This document shows, piece after piece, positions 28,379-36,959 of a stretch of 64,000 nt of DNA. The notes beneath the pieces were generated by a model, which searched no databases, was not told the DNA's origin, and saw only the letters and a list, made by a program, of their open reading frames with translations. Origin of the DNA: Clostridium acidisoli DSM 12555. GTDB taxonomy: Bacteria > Bacillota > Clostridia > Clostridiales > Clostridiaceae. Made by a program: the position numbers and the translations under genes. Where the stretch lies: NCBI RefSeq assembly GCF_900176305.1, contig NZ_FWXH01000002.1, positions 558,001-622,000 on the forward strand. The letters run 5' to 3'. Within the stretch, counting starts at the first letter, position 1. Each line of letters opens with the position of its first letter.

Positions 28379-28420
28379 TTTACTATTATTTTGATTTTTA
28401 TCACAAAATTCTCCAGATAA
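28379..28420. repeat. Degenerate 40-bp element, copy 1 (other copy 42829-42868)
   Basis: The stretch is identical over 25 bp and similar over about 40 bp to 42829-42868. On the minus strand both copies can be read as the peptide GE-x-x-x-KNQNNSK followed by a stop shortly after. Both lie 100-190 bp upstream of a minus-strand transferase gene. They may be remnants of one gene's 3' end or a shared upstream element. Confidence 0.55.
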
Positions 28421-28480
28421 GTCCATGCTCAAGTTTTGATTTCATTTATATTATTCCAAATTGCTTTACCCATCTAAACT

Positions 28481-28510
28481 AAAAAATCCCCTCAAACCCA
28501 AGTCTGAGGG
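28481..28510 (-). terminator. Minus-strand terminator without an assigned gene
   Basis: The stem CCCTCA/TGAGGG (28489-28494 with 28505-28510) is followed on the minus strand by six T. No credible gene ends just upstream of it; only repeat sequence lies between it and the gene at 29129. It could end a non-coding transcript across 28521-29070. Confidence 0.6.
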
Positions 28511-28545
28511 AACATAAAAAACACTTCAATATTTAATTAAAACCC

Positions 28546-28661
28546 TTCAACGCTTTTGAATCATCCTAAAATGGATTTCCGCAGTAGCTTGCTACCAATC
28601 AGGTTTTGCACCTTCTCGCCTTATTGGGCAATCCTTGCATTGGTGGTACTATATTGTTTAC
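28546..28661. repeat. Dispersed repeat R1, copy A (about 116 bp)
   Basis: This stretch matches 48454-48568 over its whole length at roughly 80 percent, from TTCAACG to the shared end ACTATATTGTTTAC. A third, truncated copy of one end lies at 44262-44289. It does not encode a conserved frame. It could be a transposon end, a small non-autonomous element or a structured RNA. The region 28283-29128 holds this, copy 1 of the element at 28379, a terminator and a pair of short repeats, but no gene I can support. Confidence 0.7.
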
Positions 28662-28702
28662 TTCGTCACTTCGCTCCTTGTAAACAAAGTATATTTTCAT
28701 AG

Positions 28703-28872
28703 AAAAATGATACTAATACGCATTACGATTGATTTTGCGTAAAGATGTCCCCCATAAATCAAATGTGGTGGTGAAATTCTCCAATTTAGATTGATTAACT
28801 CTTTGTCTCTAAGATAAGATGATGTTGATATGCGTAACAATGTGATTTTGTGCAAAAATGTTTTTCCAAGAT
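28703..28872. repeat. Pair of imperfect 57-bp direct repeats
   Basis: Segments 28703-28760 and 28816-28872 share the pattern GATG...GC..AC.A...GATTTTG.G.AAA.ATGT and each can fold a short ACGCA/TGCGT-type hairpin. They create a chance 67-codon frame on the minus strand that I do not accept as a gene. Confidence 0.45.
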
Positions 28873-29078
28873 ATAGAAGGTGTAGATAATTAAATTTCAT
28901 TCAATTATCCAGTAAAAGTATAAAGATATACAATTTCAATCCACTCGTTTTTTTATTTGATTGCGATTTATTAACTCATGATTTAGCCTTGAAAAAGCAC
29001 CAAATATTTTATTACCGGATTTACTTTAGAGGTGTAAACCTAAAAAGCACAGACTATTTTACAGTACTTTTTGCAACA

Positions 29079-29117
29079 AAAAACCTATGCTAAACAAGAA
29101 ATTTGGCATAGGTTTTT
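29079..29117. terminator. Terminator downstream of the split-barrel gene
   Basis: An inverted repeat of 11-12 bp (AAAAACCTATGC with GCATAGGTTTTT) has a 15-base loop, an A-run on one side and a T-run on the other. It starts about 12 bp after the stop of the gene at 29129 and can act in both directions. Confidence 0.85.
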
Positions 29118-29128
29118 ACATTAATATC

Positions 29129-29527
29129 TTATAGTTTGTATTCTTTTGGTCCCTCAGCATAACTAAAAGTTTTCACTTGTTTTATATCAATATAAAAAAC
29201 TTTGAAATTTGGATTAGTTGGCTCTTGATAAAGATTTTTTAACATAGGCAATACTTCAAATGCACGTTCCTTATATTCCAATTCCTCTGCAAGCGAAACT
29301 TTTCCGTTTACAGATAGAACTGGCGAGAACTTATTCTCTACACAATAAGATGCGTTAGAATTATTTACTAATTGTTTATAAACATCCTTCTGTGCTCCAG
29401 TACAAAAGTATACCTTATTATTTTCTGCCCATAAAGATTGAAATATTCTAGTTTGTGGACCATTCTCACAGATTGTTGCAAGAACACCATTTACTTTTTT
29501 GTTTAAAATTTCTTCAAAATTAATCAT
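29129..29527 (-). CDS. Pyridoxamine 5'-phosphate oxidase-like FMN-binding split-barrel protein
   Basis: This is a 132-aa protein of the PNPOx-like split beta-barrel family, which binds FMN, F420 or related cofactors as a dimer. VNGVLATICENGPQTRIFQSLW and the following FCTGAQKDVYKQLVNN form the usual cofactor-contact strands. The ATG at 29542 would place the GGAGG ribosome site inside the gene, so the ATG at 29527 is preferred. The family includes oxidoreductases and degraded general stress proteins; function is not assigned. It is close to a MarR regulator and a second, broken fragment that may be a related protein. Confidence 0.85.
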   Translation of the reverse strand: MINFEEILNKKVNGVLATICENGPQTRIFQSLWAENNKVYFCTGAQKDVYKQLVNNSNASYCVENKFSPVLSVNGKVSLAEELEYKERAFEVLPMLKNLYQEPTNPNFKVFYIDIKQVKTFSYAEGPKEYKL

Positions 29528-29673
29528 TTGATTTTCCTCCAATATTACCTATTTATTTATTTATAATTGTTGCAATGCTTTGATTACAACACAATTATAT
29601 GTAATATTATAATGAGCACAAGTCTCCATAATTATATGGACTAATCACAAAAATGTGAACTATACCTATTTAA

Positions 29674-29955
29674 TTAACCTTTAATCATCTCAGACAGCCC
29701 AAATCCTTTTGTAAATTTTATTTCACAGTCTGACAAACACAAAATTTCTAATAATGGATTACTCCAAGATTTATATATGGCTAAAACTACTTTATCCATT
29801 TTAGAATAAGCTTCTTCTTTTTCGGACAGTTTAGTTACAATTGTTGCTGTACCAACAATTTTGATAATATGCTTACCAGTTGCTTCAGCTGTTGTAAAAA
29901 CTATTTTAAGATTATAATTAGCATCAGTTGCATATGCAATTGATATTGTAAAAAA
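29674..29955 (-). pseudogene. Start-less reading frame remnant, possibly split-barrel protein
   Basis: A frame of about 93 codons (SIAYATDANYNLKIVFTTAE through GLSEMIKG) ends in a stop at 29674 but has no start codon or ribosome site; its first codons abut the MarR stop. GKHIIKIVGTATIV resembles the middle strands of PNPOx-like proteins, which would make it a truncated relative of the gene at 29129. That assignment is weak. It fills most of the 430-bp gap between 29527 and 29961. Confidence 0.5.
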
Positions 29956-29960
29956 AGAAA

Positions 29961-30398
29961 TCAGTATCCCTTTTTCGCTAAAGCTTCACTAACTTCCCAC
30001 ATTTCCTTAGCTAAATTATTACTCACATCTTCGCCTAAAATATCAGTATAGCATTTATATAAGTTTTTAAAACAATCATCAATCTGTTCGCATATATATT
30101 TTCCTTTGTCTGTAAGATAGATATGAGCAGTTTTCCACTGATACTCCTTTTTCACAATATCTTGTGATATTAATTTATCAACAAACCTTGTAGACGTAGA
30201 TGGTGCAATATCTAGCTTTTGGCTAAGTTCTGATTGAGTAATTCCATTATATTGATTAACTAGTATTAATAAATATACATAAGATGATGCAATATCTAAA
30301 TTACTAAAGGCTTCATCAGCAACCTTTCTCATTATATTAGAAAGACGATTTGATGTAAAAAATAAACACTTAGCTAAAACAGATTCATCACTTTTCAT
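29961..30398 (-). CDS. MarR-family transcriptional regulator
   Basis: This is a 145-aa winged-helix regulator. The recognition region is GITQSELSQKLDIAPSTSTRFVD and the wing ends with YLTDKGKYICEQID, both typical of MarR. Such proteins are dimeric repressors released by small aromatic or oxidant ligands. The gene has a strong GGAGGG site. Its likely partner was the broken frame directly downstream. It could also act on the split-barrel gene at 29129, which is separated by the remnant. Confidence 0.92.
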   Translation of the reverse strand: MKSDESVLAKCLFFTSNRLSNIMRKVADEAFSNLDIASSYVYLLILVNQYNGITQSELSQKLDIAPSTSTRFVDKLISQDIVKKEYQWKTAHIYLTDKGKYICEQIDDCFKNLYKCYTDILGEDVSNNLAKEMWEVSEALAKKGY

Positions 30399-30723
30399 AA
30401 CTTCCCTCCTAATAACATCACTTGCATATACAAATGATACTAGATTTTCATTTTGAGGTCAAGTATTAAATTTACTAAAAATAATTTTTTTAGTAATATT
30501 CAATCCATACTCTGATTTACTCTTGCTTATATTTAAATTGTTACTCATAATTTTTTTAAGCATACTATACTTGTCTTGAGAAATATTTTATTCGTCTGAT
30601 TTTTCTTTGTCTTTCATTTTACAATTCTCCTTTAATTTATTATAATATATTTTCGTATTTTACAAAAGTTATGTTTGTAAATTGTTTGAGAATTGTTAAA
30701 GTTGACAAAATTGAAAGTCATGA

Positions 30724-31212
30724 CCACCCGTAAAACGGGTGGCTTACTCTGAGGATATAAGCCTCTTTTGCCGTCCCTAAATGGACGAACGTACTACTTG
30801 ATATCCCTTAAAGGGGCTTCATATTCCTTTACACTTAATTTATCAACTATAATATCGTGTTTTTCTTGCTCTTGTATATATTTTTTTATTATTGTTTCGT
30901 TTAGTTCAACAGTACTAACACAATAGCCTTATGCCCAAAAATGTCTATTACTAAACTTGTATTTTAAATTTGCATATTTGTCAAATATTATTAAAGCACT
31001 CTTTCCTTTTTTAAGCATCCCATAAAACTAGATACACTTAATTTAGGTGTCATACTTACAAACCTTTGTATATGGTCATTCATTAAATGCCATTCTATTA
31101 TCTCTACTACTTTGTAATTGCATAATTATCTTATTACTACTCCTATACTTTATTTTTATTCATTGTATATTATTTTTCGTATAACTCCTGTCTCGCACCC
31201 GCATAGCGGGTG
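30724..31212 (-). mobile_element. Decayed IS200/IS605-family insertion sequence
   Basis: The element is bounded by two hairpins typical of IS200/IS605 ends: CCACCCG/CGGGTGG at 30724-30742 and CACCCGC/GCGGGTG at 31196-31212. Between them lies a broken Y1 transposase gene. No tnpB/accessory gene is present. The element is inactive by several lesions. The surrounding non-coding stretch 30399-31410 otherwise contains nothing I can support. Confidence 0.82.
30794..31130 (-). pseudogene. tnpA: IS200/IS605 transposase tnpA pseudogene
   Basis: On the minus strand the fragments EIIEWHLMNDHIQRFVSMTP, KLSVSSFMGCLKK and RHFWA*GYCVSTVELNETI, then YIQEQEKHD, are recognisable Y1 transposase. Three faults are visible: the HUH pair reads H-I-Q instead of H-I-H, one base is missing in an A-run after FMGCL, and TAA replaces a codon after RHFWA. 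The catalytic Tyr region (KKYIQEQE) is still readable. The N-terminal part is too degraded to place. Confidence 0.85.
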
Positions 31213-31410
31213 GTTTATTGTTTCGCCTGCTTCACGATCTCAACAGACTAAAGTCCATAAACAAAAATACAACCAATTCATTAATCGATCGCCTTAATTT
31301 CTATAAAAGTTGAAATATTAGTCTCTAAATATCCATTCACACCGTAAAATTGTATTCTACATCATGTATTTGTCAAACATCCCTTAGATCTTGATTTAAT
31401 AGTTTTACTT

Positions 31411-32253
31411 TTAATCCGCCATATTCCAGGAAATAATATAGTCCGTATTATCTGGAACATCTATTTTAAAATCTGACTGCTTTTCAAAATTTCCAGTTAA
31501 TCCATTCTCCAGTACTGTCTGATGGAAATGACTTAAAGCAATTCCAAGATCAACCTTTTTAATCATAATTTCCTCTTCTTTTATATTCTTCTTATGTGAC
31601 TCAAAAAAATGATAAGAGCCTTGTTTTTTCACTACTTTCCATGGTTGTGCATTAGTAGCAGAAGGTGCTAAACGAAGCATTTCCAAAGGTTTTAAATACT
31701 CATTTGCTTCTTCTTTTGAAAGTGGATTTTCAAAAGAATCCTGGAAGAAAATCTCTTCCCATGGTTTCCGTTTATCTGACTTCATTGTTTTTCTCATCAG
31801 GCTTTCAGTAACACTTTTTTTGCCTGCTGCATATCCAATTGGAGAAATTGCCGGAAACAGTTCGTCTTTTTTTATATCCATAGCAGTTTCAAATTGCTCT
31901 CTGCTAAAGGTAGCGGCAAGCCAGACAGTTGCAAGCCCCATATTTGTGGCATATAAAATCAGATTCTCAAATTGATATCCAGCCGCAACAAGTCCATATT
32001 CACTCTTGTCAACAGAAACACCTAAGAATGTCTTTGCACCTTTAATTACTCCATATGTTCCTAATTTTCCTCCATTGGCTGCTGTATCTTTTTCAATTAG
32101 ATGAACTTGAACCTTTACTGCAAATGGATTCGTTAACTTATTAATTTCATTCACTAATTTTTCTTTATCCTTTTCTGAAAGGCTTTTAGAATCATATGTT
32201 CTTACACTTACCCTCTTTTTAATAGTTTCTTCTATTGGAATATTAAGTTTCAT
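31411..32253 (-). CDS. Nitroreductase-family protein
   Basis: This is a 280-aa FMN-dependent nitroreductase-fold protein, longer than the usual 200 aa because it appears to hold two half-domains, as in some clostridial nitroreductases (TM1586-like). The N terminus reads IEETIKKRVSVRTYDSKSL, the FMN-phosphate Arg region, and the second half repeats MLRLAPSATNAQPWKVVKK, the classic flavin-contact segment. It likely reduces quinones, nitro compounds or flavin-linked substrates with NAD(P)H. It begins the redox cluster that continues to 38913. The start follows GAGG. Confidence 0.88.
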   Translation of the reverse strand: MKLNIPIEETIKKRVSVRTYDSKSLSEKDKEKLVNEINKLTNPFAVKVQVHLIEKDTAANGGKLGTYGVIKGAKTFLGVSVDKSEYGLVAAGYQFENLILYATNMGLATVWLAATFSREQFETAMDIKKDELFPAISPIGYAAGKKSVTESLMRKTMKSDKRKPWEEIFFQDSFENPLSKEEANEYLKPLEMLRLAPSATNAQPWKVVKKQGSYHFFESHKKNIKEEEIMIKKVDLGIALSHFHQTVLENGLTGNFEKQSDFKIDVPDNTDYIISWNMAD

Positions 32254-32339
32254 TCTTTCTACCTCATTTCGTTATATTTAATAAAAACTGCACTCTCATT
32301 AAAGTACTCCTGTAATTTAGTGTCTTGATTTTCATATTA

Positions 32340-33185
32340 TTATTTTGTCAGAAATTCTAGTACTGCTTTCACAAATTCATCATGATTTTGAAAAATCCCA
32401 CCATGACCGGAATCCTTATAAATAATCAACTTACTATTCGGAATTCGCTTTGCCAAATCATAGGAATTCAGTGTAGGTACCATTCTGTCATTGTCCCCAT
32501 TCACAACAAGCGTAGGTTGCTTAATTTTTGACAAGTCAGTGGGTTTTGCCAATCCCCATTTGTGAATCGCCTTAAGCTGTGTACGATATCCCTTGATACT
32601 AATCATCTTATCCCGTGCCTCTTTACGTTCCTTGATACGAGCCAGAAACTCCTTTGATTTTTGTTTGCCATTATCTGTACGCGTAAAAAACAAATAGGTT
32701 TTTATGTCTTTCAGCGTAAATATGGCGCGTACCATATCAAAATTAGTAATTTTCGTAACATTCTTAATACCTTCACCGCCACGGGGACCTGTTCCAGTCA
32801 ATATAAGTTTGCGGACAAGCTTCGGTTCAATAGCTAAAAGTTCTTGCGCAACCATTCCACCCATAGAAAGGGCTAATATATCGATTTGTTCAAAGCCCAG
32901 AATATGAACAAAGGTCAAAGCATCTCTTGCCATTTGCTCAATGGTATCCGGAACTGTTCCGCTGGAAAGTCCGATGCCCTTATTGTCAAATGCAAGCACC
33001 CAATGCTTTTCGGCAACGCCATCCACGACACGCGGATTCCAGTTGTCAAGATTCGCCGACAGATGAGTGAAAAAAATCACTGGAATACCTTTTTTCTCAC
33101 CTAGCTCACGGTAAGCGTATACTGTTCTATCTGCCGCCGTAATACTTAAATTGGGCTGTTTTATATATGAATATTTTGTGTTCAT
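32340..33185 (-). CDS. Alpha/beta hydrolase
   Basis: This 281-aa alpha/beta hydrolase has the nucleophile in LALSMGGMVAQ (Ser near 106), an oxyanion region VIFFTHLSANLDNW, Asp in VNGDNDRMVP and His in KDSGHGGIFQ. It resembles the haloperoxidase/esterase-like hydrolases often found next to oxidoreductases. It lies 75 bp downstream of the MDR gene and 87 bp upstream of the nitroreductase, so the three may be co-transcribed. GC is visibly higher than in neighbours and codon choice differs, suggesting horizontal acquisition together with the MDR gene. Confidence 0.9.
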   Translation of the reverse strand: MNTKYSYIKQPNLSITAADRTVYAYRELGEKKGIPVIFFTHLSANLDNWNPRVVDGVAEKHWVLAFDNKGIGLSSGTVPDTIEQMARDALTFVHILGFEQIDILALSMGGMVAQELLAIEPKLVRKLILTGTGPRGGEGIKNVTKITNFDMVRAIFTLKDIKTYLFFTRTDNGKQKSKEFLARIKERKEARDKMISIKGYRTQLKAIHKWGLAKPTDLSKIKQPTLVVNGDNDRMVPTLNSYDLAKRIPNSKLIIYKDSGHGGIFQNHDEFVKAVLEFLTK

Positions 33186-33260
33186 GGCAATCCCACCTTA
33201 TCTAACATGATTTCATTGGAATATAACACAAACTTAAAATGAACCTGTGCATATCATTCC

Positions 33261-34262
33261 TTAAAATTTGATTACAACTTTCCCTTTTATATGACCTTGC
33301 GCAACAAGATTCAGTGCTTTATCAATGTCTTCAATGCGAAACTCTGTTTGGTCCACCGCCGGTACAATCTTGTTATCTTCAATAATTTTCTTAATCTTTT
33401 CTAATTGTGCTCCGTCACTTCGAACAAAAATGAAACGATATTGAACCCCTTTTTTCTTCGCCTTTTTATCATATCTATTCCCAGCAAAAGCAAAGAGTTT
33501 TTGTTTCCAACCTGGAAACCCATGATCTTCTGCAAAACGCTTGTTAGGACTGGTCCGCAAAGAAAGAAGCCTGCCGCCCGTTTTAATAATTGAAAGTTCA
33601 TGATCGAATTCATCTGGTCCTAAGGTATCAATCACATAGTCTATATTGCTAAGCAATTCCCAATAATTTTCAGTTGTATAATCGAGGTATTGGTCTGCGC
33701 CTATCTCAATTGTCCGCTCACGTGCCTGAGGATTTCCACTGACAATCACTTTAAGCCCCATTGCCTTGGCAATAGGAATGGCCATTTGTCCAAATGATCC
33801 GGAACCGCCGGGGATAAACACGGTTTCACCGGTTTTGGCTTCCAATTCTTCATGTAACCCCTGATAAGCAGTCAATCCCGTTAATGGTGCAGCCGCCCCG
33901 GTCACAAAATCAAGATTAGCCGGTAAATGCCCGATAGCACCTGCATCAATTGCCGCATATTCGGCGAAAGCTCCGATTTTTGTTAAGGGTAGCCGCGAAT
34001 ATATGGCATCTCCTACTTTAAATCCCTGCACCTTTTTACCGATTTTTTCAATCACACCTGTCAGTTCGTTACCAAGCGTCAATGGGAACTTATAATCCTG
34101 AATCAATTTTACGCTACCAGTAATAATAAGCATTTCCAACGGATTGACTGCCGCAACTTTAACCTTAACTAAAACTTCATTGTCACCAATTTCTGGAATT
34201 GGAATGTCATTTACTTCTACTGTAATAATTTTTGAATATTTTCTAATCTGTGCTGCTTTCAT
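33261..34262 (-). CDS. NADP-dependent quinone oxidoreductase-like MDR protein
   Basis: This is a 333-aa medium-chain dehydrogenase/reductase without the structural zinc cysteines, placing it with quinone oxidoreductase/enoyl reductase-like enzymes. The GroES-like domain opens with KAAQIRKYSK and NELTGVIEKIGKKVQGFKVG; the nucleotide loop is FIPGGSGSFGQMAIPIAKAMG near residue 155. It would reduce quinones or activated double bonds with NADPH. The start follows AAGGAGG. Like the hydrolase after it, the gene is richer in GC than the surroundings. Confidence 0.92.
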   Translation of the reverse strand: MKAAQIRKYSKIITVEVNDIPIPEIGDNEVLVKVKVAAVNPLEMLIITGSVKLIQDYKFPLTLGNELTGVIEKIGKKVQGFKVGDAIYSRLPLTKIGAFAEYAAIDAGAIGHLPANLDFVTGAAAPLTGLTAYQGLHEELEAKTGETVFIPGGSGSFGQMAIPIAKAMGLKVIVSGNPQARERTIEIGADQYLDYTTENYWELLSNIDYVIDTLGPDEFDHELSIIKTGGRLLSLRTSPNKRFAEDHGFPGWKQKLFAFAGNRYDKKAKKKGVQYRFIFVRSDGAQLEKIKKIIEDNKIVPAVDQTEFRIEDIDKALNLVAQGHIKGKVVIKF

Positions 34263-34333
34263 AATATATACCTCCTTATAGTAAAAATCACTAGTACAAG
34301 TTTTCCATATGTTGCTTCGATCTATTCCATCAT

Positions 34334-35140
34334 TTAGTTTTCATAAAAGGAAGCAGATAATGGTTGTCTGTCTGTAAATCTTTTATAACAATACTTAGGA
34401 TATCCTACCATTACAGCTCCTGTTATTTTCTTTTTTTCTGGAATATTAAAAATCTTGTACATTGGTGAATTCTCACTACGAGCACAAATCTCAAATACTC
34501 CTGCCCAGCATGATCCAAGTCCAAGAGATGGAGCATATAATTCAAGATACGATAATGAAATCATAGAATTTTCTCTGCCATTATAAAAATCATCATCAGC
34601 TAAAGTTAAAATTATACTAGGTGCATCTCTTAAAATAGTATCAACTTTATTTTCTCTGTATCCCTTAATAATGCCAGATAGCATCTTACTCCAAGTTGGA
34701 TCATTCTCAAACCAGTTGATACACTCCTCAACTGCTAATTCAATTGTTTTTTTATCATCTATTATTAGATAAGATATACCTTGTGAATTACTAGCAGTTG
34801 GAGCCAAATGAGCAACATCAACAAGTTGCATTAACTTTTCTCTTTCAACTGGTGTATTCTTATAAGAACGAATAGATCTTCGTGATCGAATAAAATTCTT
34901 TGCTTCTTCTGCATTTAATTTAGGAATTTCTTCTTTCTCCGTTTGCATAGCTAATGGTGATTTATTATTATCTATAGCTTCTTTTGGGCATATAGCTACA
35001 CAATGACCACAGGCAAAACATGCATCAGGATTCACTTCTTTTGGACCAGTAGATTCTAGTTTTAATACTCCTAATGGACATTCCTCTACACACAATCCAC
35101 ATTTTATACATTTTTCTTCATTTATAGTTATTAAACTCAT
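34334..35140 (-). CDS. Ferredoxin-nitroreductase fusion protein
   Basis: This 268-aa protein joins an N-terminal 2x[4Fe-4S] ferredoxin domain (CIKCGLCVEECP and CFACGHCVAICP, residues 11-55) to a nitroreductase domain starting near residue 82 (FIRSRRSIRSYKNTPV). Such fusions are common in clostridia and let the flavin site take electrons from iron-sulfur carriers. The substrate is not known. Its start follows AAGGAGTG. It sits between the MDR gene and a chemoreceptor, 70 bp and 56 bp away. Confidence 0.94.
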   Translation of the reverse strand: MSLITINEEKCIKCGLCVEECPLGVLKLESTGPKEVNPDACFACGHCVAICPKEAIDNNKSPLAMQTEKEEIPKLNAEEAKNFIRSRRSIRSYKNTPVEREKLMQLVDVAHLAPTASNSQGISYLIIDDKKTIELAVEECINWFENDPTWSKMLSGIIKGYRENKVDTILRDAPSIILTLADDDFYNGRENSMISLSYLELYAPSLGLGSCWAGVFEICARSENSPMYKIFNIPEKKKITGAVMVGYPKYCYKRFTDRQPLSASFYEN

Positions 35141-35196
35141 TTTTATTCACTCCTTAATAATTTTTGTACTTATCCATTAATTTTTTTGTTTTGCTA

Positions 35197-36705
35197 TTAT
35201 AGATGGACATCATTAGCATTTAACTTATTCGACAAAGATAGCAGCTTTTCTGCTATTGAATTTGAATTTTGCATTGAATTACTTTGTTCTTTAATCGAAA
35301 CAACAATTTTTTCTGTTTCATTGTGAACGCTTTCAGATTCTAATGCTGATTTCTGAACAAGTGTTAATATCTCTTCTTTAAAATTGGTAATTCTATGTAT
35401 ATCCGCATTTACTGAAGTGATTTCACTAGTCATAATATCAATTTTACTCTTAATATCATTAAATTTTGTTTTCGTTTCATCTGTTAATTCCTTTTGTATA
35501 CTTACTGCATTCCACACTTCATTCATATTATTACGAGAACCCTCCACACTGCCTTTAACACTGTTGATAACCTCTTCAATTTCATTGGTAGCACTACTTG
35601 ATTGTTCAGCAAGTTTTCGTATCTCATCAGCTACAACTGCAAAACCTTTGCCATTCTCTCCTGCTCTGGCCGCTTCTATCGAAGCATTTAATGAAAGCAG
35701 ATTAATTTGTTTTGTTATTGACCTAATTGCATCAAGAATTGTTCCGATTTCAACAGCTCTTTCCTCTAGTTCAACTATAGCATCTCCTAGCTTATTTGTA
35801 CTTTCAACATTACTATTTAACTTAAATTCTATATCTATAATATTCTTATTCCCATTGTTGTTAAGATTAAGTGCTTCCTTTGAATTCTCGTGAATTTGAA
35901 TTACTGAATCTTTTAATTTTTCTAACATAACAGAGAAGTCACTAACTCTTGCGGATATGGTTTTATTAATATCCAAGCTACTTTTGCTGTTCTTAGCAAC
36001 CACTTCTGCAGAACTACTAATTACATTCTGTGAACGAAGATTACCACTAAAATTGGCTGAAAACTGCTCTCCAATATTTTTTACTTCATTTGAAACTGTC
36101 ATGTTCTTTTCTAGAATCCCCTCGATATTTTTTATAAATTGCTTTGATTTGACAGTTTCTTTAGCTAGCATGATTCGCTGACTATCAAAATAATAATATA
36201 TTACCCCCATATATAAAATTATTCCTAAAAATATAATGCAATAGATAAGTGTATCGGCAGAATTTCCAGCTGAAACAACTCTATCCGGAGCATAAACCTT
36301 CACTATACCAGCTAATGCAGTAACTGCAATTGTAAAAAACATTTTCGTTCTAAGACCTAATGTTTCAGTAAAAAAGGCTATTGCAACTGCATCAAAAAAG
36401 AACAAATAGAATCCTACATTCCACCCGCCAAAAAGGCTACCCAATGTTGAAAATATACATATGTCTATTAAATTCAAAATAACAGCCATTTTCGGAAATC
36501 CGACATGGTTTAAAAAAAAGCATATAAACATTAATACTATGGAAAAAATATTGTAAATAATCATAAAATGCAATTGATAATATATTAAGATGCCTTCCAT
36601 TAATATATGGCTAATTATAAATACAAACAATAAATATCCACTAACTAAATAATTTAAATTTTCATAATCCTTTTTATTGTGAAAAAGATCTTTTAATCCT
36701 CTCAT
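35197..36705 (-). CDS. Methyl-accepting chemotaxis protein with membrane-embedded sensor
   Basis: This is a 502-aa chemoreceptor. Residues 20-185 contain about six membrane helices with no large extracellular domain, so ligand sensing must occur in or near the membrane. The C-terminal half is a long coiled coil with the signalling hairpin [30 protein letters not shown] (first part residues about 340-355). It signals to CheA/CheW. The GTG at 36711 overlaps the GGAGGAG site, so the ATG at 36705 is preferred. Being inside a redox-enzyme cluster, it may sense redox state or a hydrophobic compound; this is a guess. Confidence 0.92.
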   Translation of the reverse strand: MRGLKDLFHNKKDYENLNYLVSGYLLFVFIISHILMEGILIYYQLHFMIIYNIFSIVLMFICFFLNHVGFPKMAVILNLIDICIFSTLGSLFGGWNVGFYLFFFDAVAIAFFTETLGLRTKMFFTIAVTALAGIVKVYAPDRVVSAGNSADTLIYCIIFLGIILYMGVIYYYFDSQRIMLAKETVKSKQFIKNIEGILEKNMTVSNEVKNIGEQFSANFSGNLRSQNVISSSAEVVAKNSKSSLDINKTISARVSDFSVMLEKLKDSVIQIHENSKEALNLNNNGNKNIIDIEFKLNSNVESTNKLGDAIVELEERAVEIGTILDAIRSITKQINLLSLNASIEAARAGENGKGFAVVADEIRKLAEQSSSATNEIEEVINSVKGSVEGSRNNMNEVWNAVSIQKELTDETKTKFNDIKSKIDIMTSEITSVNADIHRITNFKEEILTLVQKSALESESVHNETEKIVVSIKEQSNSMQNSNSIAEKLLSLSNKLNANDVHL

Positions 36706-36727
36706 AAGCACTCCTCCTTTTCTAATC

Positions 36728-36955
36728 TTACTCTTTTGTTTTCTTTACATGGAATGAAATTACCAGAGATGGTTCCATTCCGGAAATAATTTTGTTCATT
36801 CCATGACTGTCAGCTATATCCTGCATCTATTCCTTGAAGTTCTTAAATCCTTCTTTAGTTCTGTACTCCCAAGCAATACAGTCCGGTGAATATAGTCACT
36901 TAATCCATTGCTTAGGTGCTGTGAAAGTATCTTCCTCCCACTCTAGATTAATATA
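36728..36955 (-). pseudogene. Remnant of an unknown ~75-codon gene with two internal stops
   Basis: A single minus-strand frame reads SIYINLEWEEDTFTAPKQWI, a stop, LYSPDCIAWEYRTKEGFKNF, a second stop, then MQDIADSHGMNKIISGMEPS and on to a final stop at 36728. The continuous protein-like sense across two stops indicates a decayed gene. No family is recognised. It lies between the OYE and chemoreceptor genes. Confidence 0.5.
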
Positions 36956-36959
36956 AATG

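Noticed and set aside
28697-28900. 67-codon minus-strand frame
   Set aside because: It is created by two direct repeats that encode similar low-quality peptides, has no ribosome site and no recognisable domain.
30600-30640. 9-codon minus-strand frame MKDKEKSDE with a GGAG site
   Set aside because: Too short to distinguish from chance in purine-rich sequence.
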